A stretch of DNA of 64,000 nucleotides from Pseudomonas guariconensis (GTDB lineage: Bacteria > Pseudomonadota > Gammaproteobacteria > Pseudomonadales > Pseudomonadaceae), in NCBI RefSeq assembly GCF_015680235.1, contig NZ_JADLJL010000020.1, positions 28,064-92,063 on the forward strand, written 5' to 3'. The notes beneath the pieces are model-generated. The model was not told where the DNA came from. It worked only from the letters and a program-made list of their open reading frames with translations, and did not search any database. How positions within the stretch are numbered: the stretch's first letter is position 1; each line of letters opens with the position of its first letter. Both the position numbers and the translations under genes were made by a program. Positions 17,468 to 29,901 of this stretch are shown piece after piece.

Positions 17468-17859
17468 TGGTGGAGCCGGGGGGATTTGAACCCCCGTCCG
17501 CCAGTACTCCGCTGTCGGTACTACATGCTTAGCCGTGTCTACTGAGTTAATCCGCAGCCGCCCGACGGGCAGGGTGCTTTGGACGAGTTGTGTAAGTTTT
17601 AGTCGCTTTGCCCACAACGTGCTACACGACGATCCTGTTCTGTATGACAATCACTTCGGGTTTACAGGCATCCCCTGGTGATTGCTGGAGCCGAAGCTAC
17701 CAGGAGAGCGGGCTCAGCTGCTTACGCAGCGAGAGCGTAGCCCTCGTAGTTTTCGTCATTGGCAACTATAGAAAGTTGCAACAGTGGATTTACGAGTTCT
17801 GTTACCAACTCGGCATGCACCTAGAGTTTCGCTACCGGCGTCGAATCCTGATCGGCCCC
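17468..17859 (-). ncRNA. ssrA: Transfer-messenger RNA (tmRNA)
   Basis: A 392-nt RNA that, with SmpB, rescues stalled ribosomes and tags the nascent chain for proteolysis. The 5' GGGGCC pairs with GGCTCC just before the 3' ACCA, forming the tRNA-like acceptor. A T-arm with TTCAAAT is present near the 3' end. The tag reading frame on the minus strand gives ANDENYEGYALAA followed by TAA (with the resume Ala supplied by the RNA itself). Its partner smpB lies about 7.5 kb to the right. The 3' end is a standard integration site and here faces an integrase-bearing island. Confidence 0.93.
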
Positions 17860-17947
17860 ACACTCAGCTCTAGCTGACGTGCCTTTCGACACGTGATCGC
17901 AGTATACGCCTTTGCATGGGCTGCGTCGACTGCTGTGGCCCGGGGCT

Positions 17948-18247
17948 TCAGGTGCCGCTGCCGGTGCCTCCGGTCGAGCCGCTGCCTTTCTCGGTTTTTT
18001 CCATGCGTTCGAGGACCTTGGTGGTGACGGCGATGCATTCCTTGGTATCGCCGGCGGCCTGGGCTGCCTTGGCCTTGTCGACCTGCTCGGTGATGGCTTT
18101 GTCGAGGCCTTCGGAGGTGGCGCCGACGGTGGCCATGTTGTCATCGATTTTCTGCAGGTTGATGGTGCAGAGGTCCTCGGCGGCGAACACCGGCGAGGCC
18201 AGCAGGGTTGCGGCCGCGAACAGGGCGGAAAGCGCAGTACCTTTCAT
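17948..18247 (-). CDS. Small secreted/periplasmic hypothetical protein
   Basis: A 99-residue protein with a clear Sec signal peptide: basic start MKG, hydrophobic stretch, and cleavage after VFAA near residue 23. The mature part contains two Cys (DLCTINL and TKECIAV) that could form a disulfide, is predicted helical, and ends in a Gly/Ser/Thr-rich tail (GSGSTGGTGSGT). No catalytic motif is visible and function is unknown. It lies between ssrA and the lactate operon and reads like an independent gene. Confidence 0.75.
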   Translation of the reverse strand: MKGTALSALFAAATLLASPVFAAEDLCTINLQKIDDNMATVGATSEGLDKAITEQVDKAKAAQAAGDTKECIAVTTKVLERMEKTEKGSGSTGGTGSGT

Positions 18248-18308
18248 GGGTGTCTCCTCGTGATGGCCTCTGGTAGGTGGGCCTGTAAGGGTGGACTCCC
18301 AGGGTTTG

Positions 18309-18361
18309 GCGAGGGTTCAATCGAGGTGCAGGCGAGGGTTCAATCGAGGTGCAGGCGAGGG
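18309..18361. repeat. 23-bp tandem repeat, two copies plus a partial
   Basis: Units at 18309-18331 and 18332-18354 are identical and begin GCGAGGGTTCAATCGAGG; a third copy is cut off after GCGAGGG at 18361. It abuts a REP pair in the gap downstream of dld. Confidence 0.85.
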
Positions 18362-18371
18362 CTGCGCCCTC

Positions 18372-18448
18372 GAATCGCCGGCGAGCCGGCTCCCACCTGT
18401 CCTGCGTTGTTTTTAGAGGCTGTGGGAGCCGGTTTGCCGGCGATTGGG
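18372..18448. repeat. REP pair (inverted)
   Basis: Two copies of the local REP sequence (core GCCGGCGAGCCGGCTCCCAC and its inverse) face each other across about 22 bases downstream of dld. Each copy is itself imperfectly palindromic, so the transcript can form a large hairpin. Confidence 0.85.
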
Positions 18449-18493
18449 CCGGGCCCGGTATGGAAAAAGTCCGGGCCGGGCCGTCGGGAGGGA

Positions 18494-21304
<2,811 letters not shown>

Positions 21305-21378
21305 GCAATCTCCTCGCGGGGCCGCAGCGTCTGGCGCGCTGCGTGCCCCGGTCAATCAGGCGGTGTTCGGACGGGCGC

Positions 21379-22524
21379 TCAGGCGCCCAGTTCGCGGACC
21401 AGCGAGTCGCGGCTGATCTCGCTGATGGACTTGGCGCCGGTCAGCACCATGGCAACGCGCATTTCCTTCTCGAACAGCTCGAGCAGGTTCTTCACGCCGG
21501 CTTCGCCGTGAGTGGCCAGGGCGTACAGGAAGGCGCGGCCGATCAGCACGGTGTCGGCGCCCAGGGCGATCATGCGCACCACGTCCAGGCCGTTGCGGAT
21601 ACCGGAGTCGGCGAGGATCTTTAGGTCGCCCTTGACCGCATCGGCGATCGCCGGCAAGGCGCGGGCACTGGACAGCACGCCGTCGAGCTGGCGGCCGCCG
21701 TGGTTGGACACCACGATGCCGTCGGCGCCGAATTTCACTGCATCCCGGGCGTCGTCGGGGTCGAGGATGCCTTTGATGATCATCGGCCCGTCCCAGAACT
21801 CGCGGATCCACTCCAGGTCTTTCCAGGAAATGGACGGGTCGAAATTGGCGCCCAGCCAGCCGATGTAGTCGGCAAGGCCGGTGGGGTTGCCGCGGTAGGT
21901 GGAGATGTTGCCCAGATCATGCGGGCGGCCCATCACCCCGACGTCCCATGCCCACTGTGGGTGGGTCATGGCTTGCAGCACGCGGCGCAGAGGGCCGTTC
22001 TTGCCGCTCATGCCGGAGTGTGCGTCGCGGTAGCGGGCGCCGGGTACTGGCATGTCCACGGTGAACACCAGGGTCTTGACCCCGGCGGCCTTGGCCCGCT
22101 CCAGGGCATTGCGCATGAAGCCGCGGTCCTTGAGTACGTACAGCTGGAACCACATCGGGCGGTCGATGGCCGGGGCCACTTCCTCGATCGGGCACACCGA
22201 CACGGTCGACATCGTGAAGGGGATGCCATGGGCCGCCGCCGCGCGGGCGGCTTGTACTTCACCACGACGGGCATACATGCCGGTGAGGCCGACCGGGGCC
22301 AAGGCCACCGGCATGCTCAGGGTTTCGTCGAACAGCTGCGTTTGCAGGCTCAGCTCGGACATGTTCCTCAGCACGCGCTGGCGCAAGGCGATGCTGGCCA
22401 GGTCCTCGACGTTGTGGCGCAGGGTGTATTCGGCGTAGGCGCCGCCGTCGGCGTAATGGAAGAGGAAAGGAGGCAGCTTGCGTTGGGCCGCGGCGCGATA
22501 GTCGGTGGAGGCGGAAATGATCAT
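21379..22524 (-). CDS. lldD: L-lactate dehydrogenase (FMN, quinone-linked)
   Basis: A 381-residue FMN enzyme of the 2-hydroxyacid oxidase family that oxidises L-lactate to pyruvate at the inner membrane. Visible elements are [12 protein letters not shown], the FMN loop [13 protein letters not shown], the substrate/phosphate loop [14 protein letters not shown] carrying the catalytic His and Arg, and [14 protein letters not shown] near the C-terminus. The ATG at 22524 matches the family start [10 protein letters not shown]. It lies 61 bases downstream of lldP and 74 upstream of dld in one operon, so L- and D-lactate oxidation are co-regulated. Confidence 0.96.
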   Translation of the reverse strand: MIISASTDYRAAAQRKLPPFLFHYADGGAYAEYTLRHNVEDLASIALRQRVLRNMSELSLQTQLFDETLSMPVALAPVGLTGMYARRGEVQAARAAAAHGIPFTMSTVSVCPIEEVAPAIDRPMWFQLYVLKDRGFMRNALERAKAAGVKTLVFTVDMPVPGARYRDAHSGMSGKNGPLRRVLQAMTHPQWAWDVGVMGRPHDLGNISTYRGNPTGLADYIGWLGANFDPSISWKDLEWIREFWDGPMIIKGILDPDDARDAVKFGADGIVVSNHGGRQLDGVLSSARALPAIADAVKGDLKILADSGIRNGLDVVRMIALGADTVLIGRAFLYALATHGEAGVKNLLELFEKEMRVAMVLTGAKSISEISRDSLVRELGA

Positions 22525-22585
22525 GGATTCTCGCAGCGTGGGTGGGTGGTTGCCGGGCGCGCCAGGGCGCCCGGCCCCTTTCACT

Positions 22586-24256
22586 TTAGTGATGAACCAG
22601 CATGCCAGTGAGCCAGTAGGCCTGAACCAGGGTGATCAGGCCGACGATGGTGGCGAAGAACAGGCTGTGCTTGACGGTGAAGCGGAACAGGTCGGATTCC
22701 TTGCCGACCAGGCCGGTGGCGGCGCAGGCCACGGCGATCGATTGCGGCGAGATCATCTTGCCGGTCACGCCGCCGCTGGTGTTGGCCGCTACCAGCAGGG
22801 TGTCGTTGACCCCGATCTGGTGCGCGGTGGTGGCCTGCAGGGAGCTGAACAGGGCGTTGGACGAGGTGTCGGAGCCGGTCAGGAACACGCCCAGCCAGCC
22901 GAGGAACGGCGAGAAGAACGGGAAGGCCGCGCCCGTACCGGCCAGCACCAGCGCCATGGTCGAAGACATGCCCGAATAGTTGGTGACGAAGGCGAAGGCC
23001 AGGACCATGCCGATCGACAGGATCGGCCAGCGCAGTTCCCAGAAGGTCTCCTTCAAAGTGGTCAGACCTGTTTTGAAGTTGATCTTCAACACCATCATCG
23101 ACAGCAGCGCCGAGAGGAAGATCGCGGTGCCGGTGGCGGAAATCGGGTCGAGCTTGAAGATCGCTGGCATGGCGGTTGGCGTGGCGGCGATCGGTGCGCC
23201 TTTGATCACCAATTGGTCCAGGTGCGGGATGGCGAAGTTGAACACGAAGTCGTACATCGAGCCACCCGCGGCGAACGCGGCCTTGAACGGCTTCAGCGTC
23301 CAGATGGTCACCAGCACGGTGAGGATCAGGAACGGCGACCAGGCCTTGAAGATCTCGCCCAGGCTGTACGGGGAGGGCTGGCTGCCACCGCTGCTGACCA
23401 CGGCAGCACCCATGCTGCCCTTGGCCTCGGCGAAGGCGCGTTTGGGCTGCCAGACTTTCAGGAACAGGGTCAGGGCGATCAGGCTGGCCAGGGCCGAGGT
23501 GATGTCCGGCAGTTCCGGGCCGATGAAGTTCGAGGTGAAGTACTGGGTGACGGCGAAGCTCAGGCCGGCGACCAGGGCGGCGGGCCAGGTTTCCTTCACG
23601 CCGCGCAGGCCGTCCATCATGAACACCAGCCAGAACGGTACGAACAGCGACAGCAAGGGCAGCTGGCGGCCCGTCATGGCGCCGATGTGGAAGGCGTCGA
23701 TGCCCGTCACTTGGCCGGCGACGATGATCGGGATGCCCAGGGCACCGAAGGCCACGGGGGCGGTGTTGGCGATCAGGCACAGGCCGGCGGCGTACAGTGG
23801 GTTGAAGCCCAGGCCCACCAGCAGCGCGGCGGTGATGGCCACCGGGGCGCCGAAACCGGCCGCGCCTTCGAGGAAGGCGCCGAAGCAGAAGCCGATCAGC
23901 AGCACTTGCAGGCGTTGGTCGTCGGTGATCGACAGGACCGAGCTGCGGATCACTTCGAACTGGCCGCTCTTGACCGTGAGTTTGTACAGGAACACCGCCG
24001 CGACGATGATCCAGGCGATTGGCCACAGGCCGTAGAGGAAGCCATAGCCTGCAGCGGCCAGGGCCATGTCGACGGGCATCTGGAAGGCGAAGATCGCCAC
24101 CAGGATCGACAAGGCAAGGGTAATGCTACCGGCGACGTGGCCTTTGAGGCGGAACACGGCCAGGGCAAGGAAGAAGAACACGATGGGAATGACTGCCGCT
24201 AGCGCGGACAGGCCAAGACTACCAAGCGGACTATAGAGCTGTTGCCAGGTTTGCAT
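22586..24256 (-). CDS. lldP: L-lactate permease
   Basis: A 556-residue inner-membrane proton symporter for lactate (also glycolate), with about 13 hydrophobic helices. The family fingerprints [20 protein letters not shown] (about 145-164) and [11 protein letters not shown] are present. It is the first gene of the lactate operon; its start faces lldR across about 250 bases that contain a perfect palindromic operator. Length is normal for LldP. Confidence 0.96.
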   Translation of the reverse strand: MQTWQQLYSPLGSLGLSALAAVIPIVFFFLALAVFRLKGHVAGSITLALSILVAIFAFQMPVDMALAAAGYGFLYGLWPIAWIIVAAVFLYKLTVKSGQFEVIRSSVLSITDDQRLQVLLIGFCFGAFLEGAAGFGAPVAITAALLVGLGFNPLYAAGLCLIANTAPVAFGALGIPIIVAGQVTGIDAFHIGAMTGRQLPLLSLFVPFWLVFMMDGLRGVKETWPAALVAGLSFAVTQYFTSNFIGPELPDITSALASLIALTLFLKVWQPKRAFAEAKGSMGAAVVSSGGSQPSPYSLGEIFKAWSPFLILTVLVTIWTLKPFKAAFAAGGSMYDFVFNFAIPHLDQLVIKGAPIAATPTAMPAIFKLDPISATGTAIFLSALLSMMVLKINFKTGLTTLKETFWELRWPILSIGMVLAFAFVTNYSGMSSTMALVLAGTGAAFPFFSPFLGWLGVFLTGSDTSSNALFSSLQATTAHQIGVNDTLLVAANTSGGVTGKMISPQSIAVACAATGLVGKESDLFRFTVKHSLFFATIVGLITLVQAYWLTGMLVHH

Positions 24257-24301
24257 ATGGGGTGGCCCCTAATTGTTGTTGGTCAGGCACTGGCATTGGA
24301 T

Positions 24302-24318
24302 AATTGGTAAGACCAATT
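24302..24318. promoter_or_regulatory. LldR-type operator in the lldP-lldR divergent region
   Basis: A perfect inverted repeat AATTGGT-AAG-ACCAATT. TTGGTnnnACCAA-like sites are typical operators of FadR-subfamily GntR repressors, including LldR. It lies 46 bases upstream of the lldP start and about 190 upstream of lldR. Confidence 0.75.
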
Positions 24319-24509
24319 TACAATGGCTGGTCGCTAGGTTAAAAGCGTCGTTGCGGCTGTGTCAATTTGTCTCGGGGAAAACTTTGGTCGGATGTCGATG
24401 AATGGGCATCTGCCGGGTAGGGAAAATCGTCAACTGATGGGTGTCGTCGTCGCCGGTATCGGCGAGAATAGGCGGCCCCGGTGTTCGCGGGGTTTGTGGA
24501 GAACATGTG

Positions 24510-25277
24510 ATGGTTTTTGATCAGGTCCGCCAACGGCGCCTGTCCGACGATATCGTCGACCGGTTGGAAGGGATGATTCTCGAGGGCACGCTGACCTCGG
24601 GGCAGCGCCTGCCGGCCGAGCGAGTCCTGGCCGAGCAGTTCGGTGTGTCCCGGCCGTCGTTGCGCGAGGCGATCCAGAAGCTGGTGGCCAAGGGGTTGCT
24701 GGTCAGCCGCCAGGGAGGTGGCAACTACGTCGCCGATACGCTGGGTTCGACCTTCAGCGACCCGCTGATGCAGTTGTTCGAGCGCAACCCCGATGCGCAG
24801 CGTGACCTGCTGGAGTTTCGCCACACCCTTGAGGCTTCATGCGCCTTCTACGCAGCCCAGCGCGCCACTGAGCCTGATCGTGAGCGGCTCAAGGCGGCCT
24901 TCGATGCGCTGCAGGACTGCTACTCCCGGGCCAGCGAGGTCAGTCGGGCGGAGGAGGGTGCGGCCGATGCGCGCTTTCACCTGGCGATCGCCGAGGCCAG
25001 CCATAACGCGGTGCTGCTGCACACCATCCGCGGCCTGTTCGACCTGCTCAAGCGCAACGTAGTGACCAACATCGGTGGCATGTACCAGCAACGCGCAGAA
25101 ACGCGGGACATGCTGATCAGCCAGCACCGGGAGCTGTACCAGGCGATTGTCGAGGGCCGGGCGGAGGATGCGCGGGAGGTGTCGAGCCGCCATATCCTGT
25201 ATGTGCAGGAGGTGCTCGAAGAAGCGCAGGAAGAGGCCCAGCGGGTGGCGCGGGCGGAGCGGCGCAGCGGGCGCTGA
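24510..25277 (+). CDS. lldR: GntR-family (FadR subfamily) lactate-responsive repressor
   Basis: A 255-residue regulator: an N-terminal winged helix (about 5-75, with LPAERVLAEQFGVSRPSLRE and GLLVSRQGGGNYV) and an all-helical FCD ligand domain (about 90-235). Metal- and ligand-site histidines are visible in FRHTLEAS, RFHLAIAEASHN and SQHRELYQAI. In related bacteria LldR represses lldP-lldD-dld until lactate binds. Its divergent position and the operator between the genes support the same here. I use the ATG at 24510 behind GGAGAA. A PdhR-like paralogue is the main alternative. Confidence 0.92.
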   Translation: MVFDQVRQRRLSDDIVDRLEGMILEGTLTSGQRLPAERVLAEQFGVSRPSLREAIQKLVAKGLLVSRQGGGNYVADTLGSTFSDPLMQLFERNPDAQRDLLEFRHTLEASCAFYAAQRATEPDRERLKAAFDALQDCYSRASEVSRAEEGAADARFHLAIAEASHNAVLLHTIRGLFDLLKRNVVTNIGGMYQQRAETRDMLISQHRELYQAIVEGRAEDAREVSSRHILYVQEVLEEAQEEAQRVARAERRSGR

Positions 25278-25294
25278 TTGTGTTGCTGCGGGTC

Positions 25295-25380
25295 CAATCG
25301 CCGGCAAGCCGGCTCCCACATGTATGGCGGTGTTCTGAAAACAGCGCTGTGACAGGTGGGAGCCGGCTCGCCGGCGATGA
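25295..25380. repeat. REP pair (inverted)
   Basis: Two facing copies of the REP core between the convergent lldR and smpB genes: 25295-25320 and 25355-25380. It may also act as a bidirectional transcript end. Confidence 0.88.
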
Positions 25381-25403
25381 GGCCCATGCAGGCTGAAAGA
25401 GCG

Positions 25404-25886
25404 TTACTCGTCCTTGCCCTTGTTGCGCACAGCCCGCTGCAGCTCGCGGTTGGAATCGCGTTCGCGCATGGTGTCGCGCTTGTCGTATTCCTTCTTGCCC
25501 TTGCCGAGCGCGATTTCGCACTTGATCAGGTGCTTGCTCCAGTACAGCGACAAGGCCACGCAGGTGTAGCCCTTCTGTGCCACGGACGCTTCCACGCGCT
25601 CGAGCTCGCGCTTGTTCAGCAGCAGCTTGCGGGTGCGCGTGGGGTCGGCGATGACGTGGGTGCTGGCAGTGGTCAGCGGAGTGATGTGGCTGCCGAACAG
25701 CCAGGCTTCGCCGTCCTTGAGCAGCACGTAGCTGTCGGTCAGGTGCGCCTTGCCGGCCCGCAGGCTTTTTACTTCCCAGCCGGACAGGACCAGCCCGGCC
25801 TCGAACTTGTGTTCGATGAAGTAATCGTGTCGCGCTTTCTTGTTCTGCGCGATGGTCCCGGTCGGATGTTTCTTTTGCTTAGCCAT
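25404..25886 (-). CDS. smpB: SsrA-binding protein
   Basis: A 160-residue RNA-binding protein that delivers tmRNA to stalled ribosomes and mimics the missing anticodon stem. It has the OB-fold core with the conserved patterns [20 protein letters not shown] and [11 protein letters not shown]. The C-terminal tail is basic and helix-forming ([17 protein letters not shown]), as needed for placement in the mRNA channel. It has full family length. Its RNA partner ssrA lies on the same strand about 7.5 kb away. Confidence 0.97.
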   Translation of the reverse strand: MAKQKKHPTGTIAQNKKARHDYFIEHKFEAGLVLSGWEVKSLRAGKAHLTDSYVLLKDGEAWLFGSHITPLTTASTHVIADPTRTRKLLLNKRELERVEASVAQKGYTCVALSLYWSKHLIKCEIALGKGKKEYDKRDTMRERDSNRELQRAVRNKGKDE

Positions 25887-26049
25887 AGGGGCCGCATTAT
25901 AGGGAGTCGCCGCGTTGTCGGCTACGGGGTTTAGGTGTGCTTGAGCCTGTAGGATGAATCCCGGACAATGCAGGGCCTGTTTCTGTGAAACGGAACTGTT
26001 TTCGAAGCGCTGAGAAGCGCTGCCGCCCTGTCTTGGAAGTGACGCCTGG

Positions 26050-26484
26050 ATGACTACCCATATTCAACGCTCTGCCCTGCTGCCATACCCTGCCCAGGCG
26101 CTCTACGATCTGGTCAACGATGTGGCCAGCTATCCGAAGTTCCTGCCGTGGTGCTCGGCCGCGACCGTGATCGAGGCCAGCGAGACGCACATGCGGGCGA
26201 AGCTGGAAGTGGCCAAGGGCGGCATGAGCCAGCAGTTCGTCACCCGCAACGTCCTGGTGCCCGGGCAGTCGATCGAGATGAACCTGGAGGAGGGGCCGTT
26301 CACCCAGTTGCATGGGCTGTGGGTGTTCAAGCCATTGGGCGAGAAGGCCTGCAAGATCAGCTTGGACCTTTCCTTCGACTACGCCGGGCCGCTGGTGCGC
26401 GCCACCCTGGGGCCGCTGTTCAACCAGGCGGCCAATACCCTGGTCGATGCCTTTTGCCAGCGGGCCAAGCAGCTCAATGGCTGA
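26050..26484 (+). CDS. ratA: RatA/CoQ10-binding START-like protein
   Basis: A 144-residue SRPBCC-fold (polyketide cyclase/START-like) protein of the YfjG/RatA/COQ10 group. Visible elements are [32 protein letters not shown], and [20 protein letters not shown]. RatA was described in E. coli as a toxin inhibiting 70S assembly, but homologues bind ubiquinone and assist respiration, so the biological role here is uncertain. The stop overlaps the start of rnfH by eight bases. The order smpB/ratA-rnfH/bamE is standard in gamma-proteobacteria. Confidence 0.93.
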   Translation: MTTHIQRSALLPYPAQALYDLVNDVASYPKFLPWCSAATVIEASETHMRAKLEVAKGGMSQQFVTRNVLVPGQSIEMNLEEGPFTQLHGLWVFKPLGEKACKISLDLSFDYAGPLVRATLGPLFNQAANTLVDAFCQRAKQLNG

Positions 26485-26785
26485 CGCGGGCCTGAATATA
26501 GAGGTCGTGTATGCCACGGCCGAGCGCCAGTGGTTACTGGCGTGCGTGGTGCCTGAAGGGACGTGCGTGCGTGAGGCGCTACGCCTGTCTCGGCTTGCCG
26601 AGCAGGTGCCTGGGCTGGATCTGGAAGCGTGCCCTGTGGGGATCTTTGGCAAGGTGGTCGCCAACCCTGCGCAGCGCAGGGTGGAAGAGGGCGACCGGCT
26701 GGAGGTCTACCGCCCTTTGCTGGCAGACCCCAAGGAGGTGCGCAAGCAGCGGGCAGCCAAGGCGCGGGCGGCACGGCACAGCTGA
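26477..26785 (+). CDS. rnfH: RnfH family ubiquitin-like protein
   Basis: A 102-residue beta-grasp protein (also called RatB/YfjF). INIEVV-type first strand (LNIEVVYATAERQW), VGIFGKVV and GDRLEVYRPL are characteristic. The C-terminus is basic (RKQRAAKARAARH). I use the ATG at 26477, which overlaps ratA by eight bases, instead of earlier codons inside ratA. The biochemical role of the family is unknown; a link to Rnf complexes is by name only. Confidence 0.9.
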   Translation: MADAGLNIEVVYATAERQWLLACVVPEGTCVREALRLSRLAEQVPGLDLEACPVGIFGKVVANPAQRRVEEGDRLEVYRPLLADPKEVRKQRAAKARAARHS

Positions 26786-26867
26786 GCGATAGCGCAACGG
26801 CCTTGTGACAAAAAGCCCGGGCTTTGCCCTAATGCCTGTCAGTTAAAGGCGCGGGGCGCTGCACGTC

Positions 26868-26953
26868 CATCGCCGGCAAGCTGGCTCCCACAGGGACAGT
26901 GCTGCCCTCAAGGCTGACGCGTTACTTGTGGGAGCCGACTTGCCGGCGATGGG
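26868..26953. repeat. REP pair (inverted)
   Basis: Copies at 26868-26894 and 26927-26953 face each other between convergent rnfH and bamE. Confidence 0.88.
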
Positions 26954-26993
26954 CTGCGTAGCAGCCCCAAGTGCAGCCGATAAGGCTTTGTCG

Positions 26994-27524
26994 TTACTGC
27001 GGGGAGGTTTCCAGCGGTGCTGGTGTCGGGACCGGCGTGGTCTCGATGGTGTCGATCTCTTTCTGGATCGACTCTTCAAGCGAACCTGGCTTGGCGGGTT
27101 TCTCTTCCGGCTGGCTCGGCTGGCCTTGTTCGGTGGCTGGGCTGACGGTGGTGTCGCCGCTGCCGCCGAGGATTTCCTGGTCGCGGCTCACGCCTGGCAT
27201 GAAGTCGCCGGACAGGCTGACCAGCTGGTCGCTGTCGTTGAAGAAGATGCTCATGCGCTCTTGCTGGCGCTGGCCACCACCGGGCTGGAGGCTGTAGAGG
27301 TAATCCCAGCGGTTGGTGTTGAAGGTGTCCTGAATCAGTGGGTTGCCCATGATAAACCTTACTTGCCGGCGGGTCATTCCGGGGCGCAATTGGTCTATCA
27401 TGTCCTGCGTGACGACATTGCCCTGCTGGATGTCGATTTTGTAAACCCCGGGAAACGAGCAACCGGCGAGTGCGAGCAGTCCCACTAGGGTGAGGCTGGT
27501 TAGCAAGAGCTTGGTGTTTTGCAT
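26994..27524 (-). CDS. bamE: Outer membrane assembly lipoprotein BamE (OmlA)
   Basis: A 176-residue outer-membrane lipoprotein of the BAM complex, which inserts beta-barrel proteins. It has a lipoprotein signal with lipobox LALAGC (Cys22 lipidated) and the SmpA/OmlA domain with [31 protein letters not shown] and [11 protein letters not shown]. The C-terminal extension is Pro/Thr/Glu-rich, as in pseudomonads. I use ATG 27524, giving the usual OmlA length. It diverges from fur across about 100 bases, a conserved Pseudomonas arrangement. Confidence 0.95.
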   Translation of the reverse strand: MQNTKLLLTSLTLVGLLALAGCSFPGVYKIDIQQGNVVTQDMIDQLRPGMTRRQVRFIMGNPLIQDTFNTNRWDYLYSLQPGGGQRQQERMSIFFNDSDQLVSLSGDFMPGVSRDQEILGGSGDTTVSPATEQGQPSQPEEKPAKPGSLEESIQKEIDTIETTPVPTPAPLETSPQ

Positions 27525-27621
27525 CGGTGGGCGACTTCCACTATCTTGGCTGGACAACGTAAACCCCGATCATACCCGTATTAAGAGAAGCTGCGAAGCA
27601 GCATCGGCGAGAAAGCTGACC

Positions 27622-28026
27622 ATGGTTGAAAATAGCGAATTGCGCAAAGCCGGTCTCAAGGTGACCCTGCCTCGAGTCAAGATCCTACAGATGCTCGACT
27701 CCACCGAGCAGCGTCACATGAGTGCCGAGGATGTCTACAAGGCGCTCATGGAGGCTGGCGAGGACGTCGGCCTGGCGACCGTGTATCGCGTACTGACCCA
27801 GTTCGAAGCGGCGGGTCTGGTGGTTCGCCACAACTTCGACGGCGGTCATGCGGTATTCGAGCTGGCTGACGGCGGCCACCACGACCACATGGTCAACGTG
27901 GACTCCGGCGAGGTCATCGAATTCATGGATGCCGAGATCGAGAGACGTCAGAAAGAGATCGTTGCTCAACACGGCTACGAGCTGGTGGATCACAATCTGG
28001 TCCTGTACGTGCGCAAGAAAAAGTAA
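27622..28026 (+). CDS. fur: Ferric uptake regulator
   Basis: A 134-residue iron-responsive repressor controlling siderophore and iron-uptake genes. It has an N-terminal winged helix (about 1-80, with KVTLPRVKILQ and VYRVLTQFEAAGLVVRHNF) and a C-terminal metal-binding dimerisation domain with the HHDHMVN cluster at about 87-93 and a further His near 125. It has normal Pseudomonas Fur length. I use ATG 27622; upstream codons lie in the divergent promoter region. A good terminator follows the stop. Confidence 0.97.
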   Translation: MVENSELRKAGLKVTLPRVKILQMLDSTEQRHMSAEDVYKALMEAGEDVGLATVYRVLTQFEAAGLVVRHNFDGGHAVFELADGGHHDHMVNVDSGEVIEFMDAEIERRQKEIVAQHGYELVDHNLVLYVRKKK

Positions 28027-28048
28027 CGATTTTCTCGTTACCCAAAGC

Positions 28049-28074
28049 AAAGGCGACCTTCGGGTCGCCTTTGT
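28049..28074 (+). terminator. fur terminator
   Basis: A 10-bp stem (28049-28058 with 28063-28072) closed by a TTCG tetraloop. AAAGGCGACC and its complement supply the A-tract and T-tract. Confidence 0.8.
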
Positions 28075-28107
28075 GCTTTCTGGTCCTGCCCCGTTTTGGT
28101 ACCGGCC

Positions 28108-28184
28108 CAATCGCCGGCAAGCCGGCTCCCACCGGGATAACGCCAGCCTCATGAGCAGCGCCGAACAGGTTTGCCGGCGATGGG
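28108..28184. repeat. REP pair, second copy truncated
   Basis: A full REP copy at 28108-28134 faces an inverted copy that lacks its GTGGGAGCC part (28167-28184). It lies between convergent fur and recN. Confidence 0.75.
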
Positions 28185-28187
28185 GTA

Positions 28188-29861
28188 TCAGGACTTACTG
28201 GTTACCACCATCTTGCGCGCATGGGCCAACGACTCTTTGGTCAGGTCGATGCCTCCCAGCATTCGCGCCACTTCTTCCACCCGCTCGCGCTTGCCCAGGT
28301 TGGCAACTGCTGTGTGGGTGGTATCGCTGTTGCGCACCTTGTGCACGAACAGGTGGTGGTGCCCTTGTGCGGCGACCTGGGGCAGGTGGGTGACCGTCAG
28401 TACCTGGCCGCGCTCGCCCAGGCGGCGCAACAGCTGGCCGACGATCTCCGCGGTAGGGCCGCCAATGCCGACGTCCACTTCGTCGAATACCAGGGTAGGA
28501 ATGCGCGAGGTCTGTGCGGTGATGACCTGGATCGCCAGGCTGATCCGTGACAGTTCGCCGCCCGACGCCACCTTGGCCAGGCCCTTGAGCGGTTGCCCGG
28601 GGTTGGCGCTGACCAGCAGTTCGACCACCTCCAGGCCATGGGGCGACAGCTCGTCACCTGCATAGGGCGTCAATTCGATGCAAAAACGCCCGCCAGGCAT
28701 GCCCAGGCGCTGGATTTCCTGTTCGACGGCAGTCGCCAGCTGTTTGGCAGCCTGTTGGCGCAGGCCGCTAAGTTCGGTGGCCTTTTCGCGGTAGTGCTGG
28801 GCATAGGCCGCGAGCTCCTCGCCCAGGCGCTCGATCGACTCGTCGCTGGCATTGAGCCCTTCCAGTTCCTCCATCAGGCGTTGCTGTAGATGCGAAAGCT
28901 CCGAAGGGTGCACGCGATGTTTGCGTGCGAGGGTATAGATGGTGTCGAGCCGCTCCTCCAGCGCTTGCAGGCGCATGGGGTCGGCATCGAAATGATCGAG
29001 GAAGCGGTTGAGTTCGCCCACGGCCTCTTCGACCTGGATCTGTGCGCTGGCGATCAGGTTGGCTGCTTCACCGAGCGCCTTGGGCGCGTTGGCCACGGCG
29101 CTCAGGCGGTTGAGGCTGGCCGTCAGGGCGCTGAGCACATTGCCAGAGTCGCTTTCGCTGCATTGGTCGATAACCTGGCGGCAGATGCCGAACAACGCCT
29201 CGGCGTTGGTCAGGCTCTTGTGTTCCTGTTCCAGCTGCTCCAGCTCGTTCTCGCCCAGGCCGAGGTTGTCCAGTTCCTCCAACTGGTAGCTGAGCAGCTG
29301 GTGGCGGGCACGTTGCTCGTCGCCGGAATTGGACAGGCGCTCGAGCTCCAGGCGGGTCTGGCGCCAGCGCTGGGCGGCCAGGTGCACCTGGCGGGCCAGG
29401 TCGATGGCCCCGGCATATTCGTCCACCAGGCGGCGATGGGTGTCGGTCTTGAGCAGGGACTGGTGCTCGTGTTGGCTGTGGATGTCGATCAGCAGTTCAC
29501 CGAGTGCCTTGAGGTCGCCCAGCGGGCAGGGCGTGCCATTTATATAGCCGCGGCTGCGGCCTTCACCGGTGATCACCCGACGCAGGATGCACGGGCCGGC
29601 GCTGTCCAGGTCGCGCTCGGCGAGCCAGTTGCGCGCCTCCGGGATCTCGTCCAGGTCGAAGGTGGCGAGGATGTCCGCCTTGTCCGCGCCGGGGCGCACC
29701 ACGCCGCTGTCGGCGCGATCGCCCAGGGCCAGGCCGAGGGCGTCGAGCATGATCGACTTGCCTGCGCCGGTCTCGCCGGTGATCACGCTCATGCCGCGGG
29801 CAAGCTCGAGGTCAAGGTGTTCGACGATGGCGTAATTGTGAATGGACAGGTGCACCAGCAT
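28188..29861 (-). CDS. recN: DNA repair ATPase RecN (SMC-like)
   Basis: A 557-residue SMC-type ATPase that gathers broken DNA ends for RecA-dependent repair. It has Walker A ITGETGAGKSIML near residue 28, a coiled-coil middle (about 150-360), the signature SGGELSRISLAIQV and Walker B PTLVFDEVDVGIGG. Expression should be under SOS control: a LexA box overlaps the promoter just upstream. The full family length is intact. Confidence 0.97.
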   Translation of the reverse strand: MLVHLSIHNYAIVEHLDLELARGMSVITGETGAGKSIMLDALGLALGDRADSGVVRPGADKADILATFDLDEIPEARNWLAERDLDSAGPCILRRVITGEGRSRGYINGTPCPLGDLKALGELLIDIHSQHEHQSLLKTDTHRRLVDEYAGAIDLARQVHLAAQRWRQTRLELERLSNSGDEQRARHQLLSYQLEELDNLGLGENELEQLEQEHKSLTNAEALFGICRQVIDQCSESDSGNVLSALTASLNRLSAVANAPKALGEAANLIASAQIQVEEAVGELNRFLDHFDADPMRLQALEERLDTIYTLARKHRVHPSELSHLQQRLMEELEGLNASDESIERLGEELAAYAQHYREKATELSGLRQQAAKQLATAVEQEIQRLGMPGGRFCIELTPYAGDELSPHGLEVVELLVSANPGQPLKGLAKVASGGELSRISLAIQVITAQTSRIPTLVFDEVDVGIGGPTAEIVGQLLRRLGERGQVLTVTHLPQVAAQGHHHLFVHKVRNSDTTHTAVANLGKRERVEEVARMLGGIDLTKESLAHARKMVVTSKS

Positions 29862-29885
29862 GGGGCGGCTCCCGAAGGGTTTTGT

Positions 29886-29901
29886 CTGGTTATTTATACA
29901 G
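29886..29901. promoter_or_regulatory. LexA (SOS) box in the recN promoter
   Basis: CTG-N10-CAG with an AT-rich centre (CTGTATAAATAACCAG on the recN strand). It overlaps a TATAAA -10 element (29893-29898); a TTGGCA -35 element lies 18 bases further upstream at 29917-29922. It sits 25 bases before the recN start. Confidence 0.85.

Noticed and set aside
22505..24202. A 565-codon frame opposite lldP
   Set aside because: Gln/Gly/His-rich shadow of lldP without any domain.
26812..26825. GC palindrome after rnfH as a terminator
   Set aside because: AAAGCCCGGGCTTT leaves no room for a loop, so it cannot form a normal terminator hairpin.
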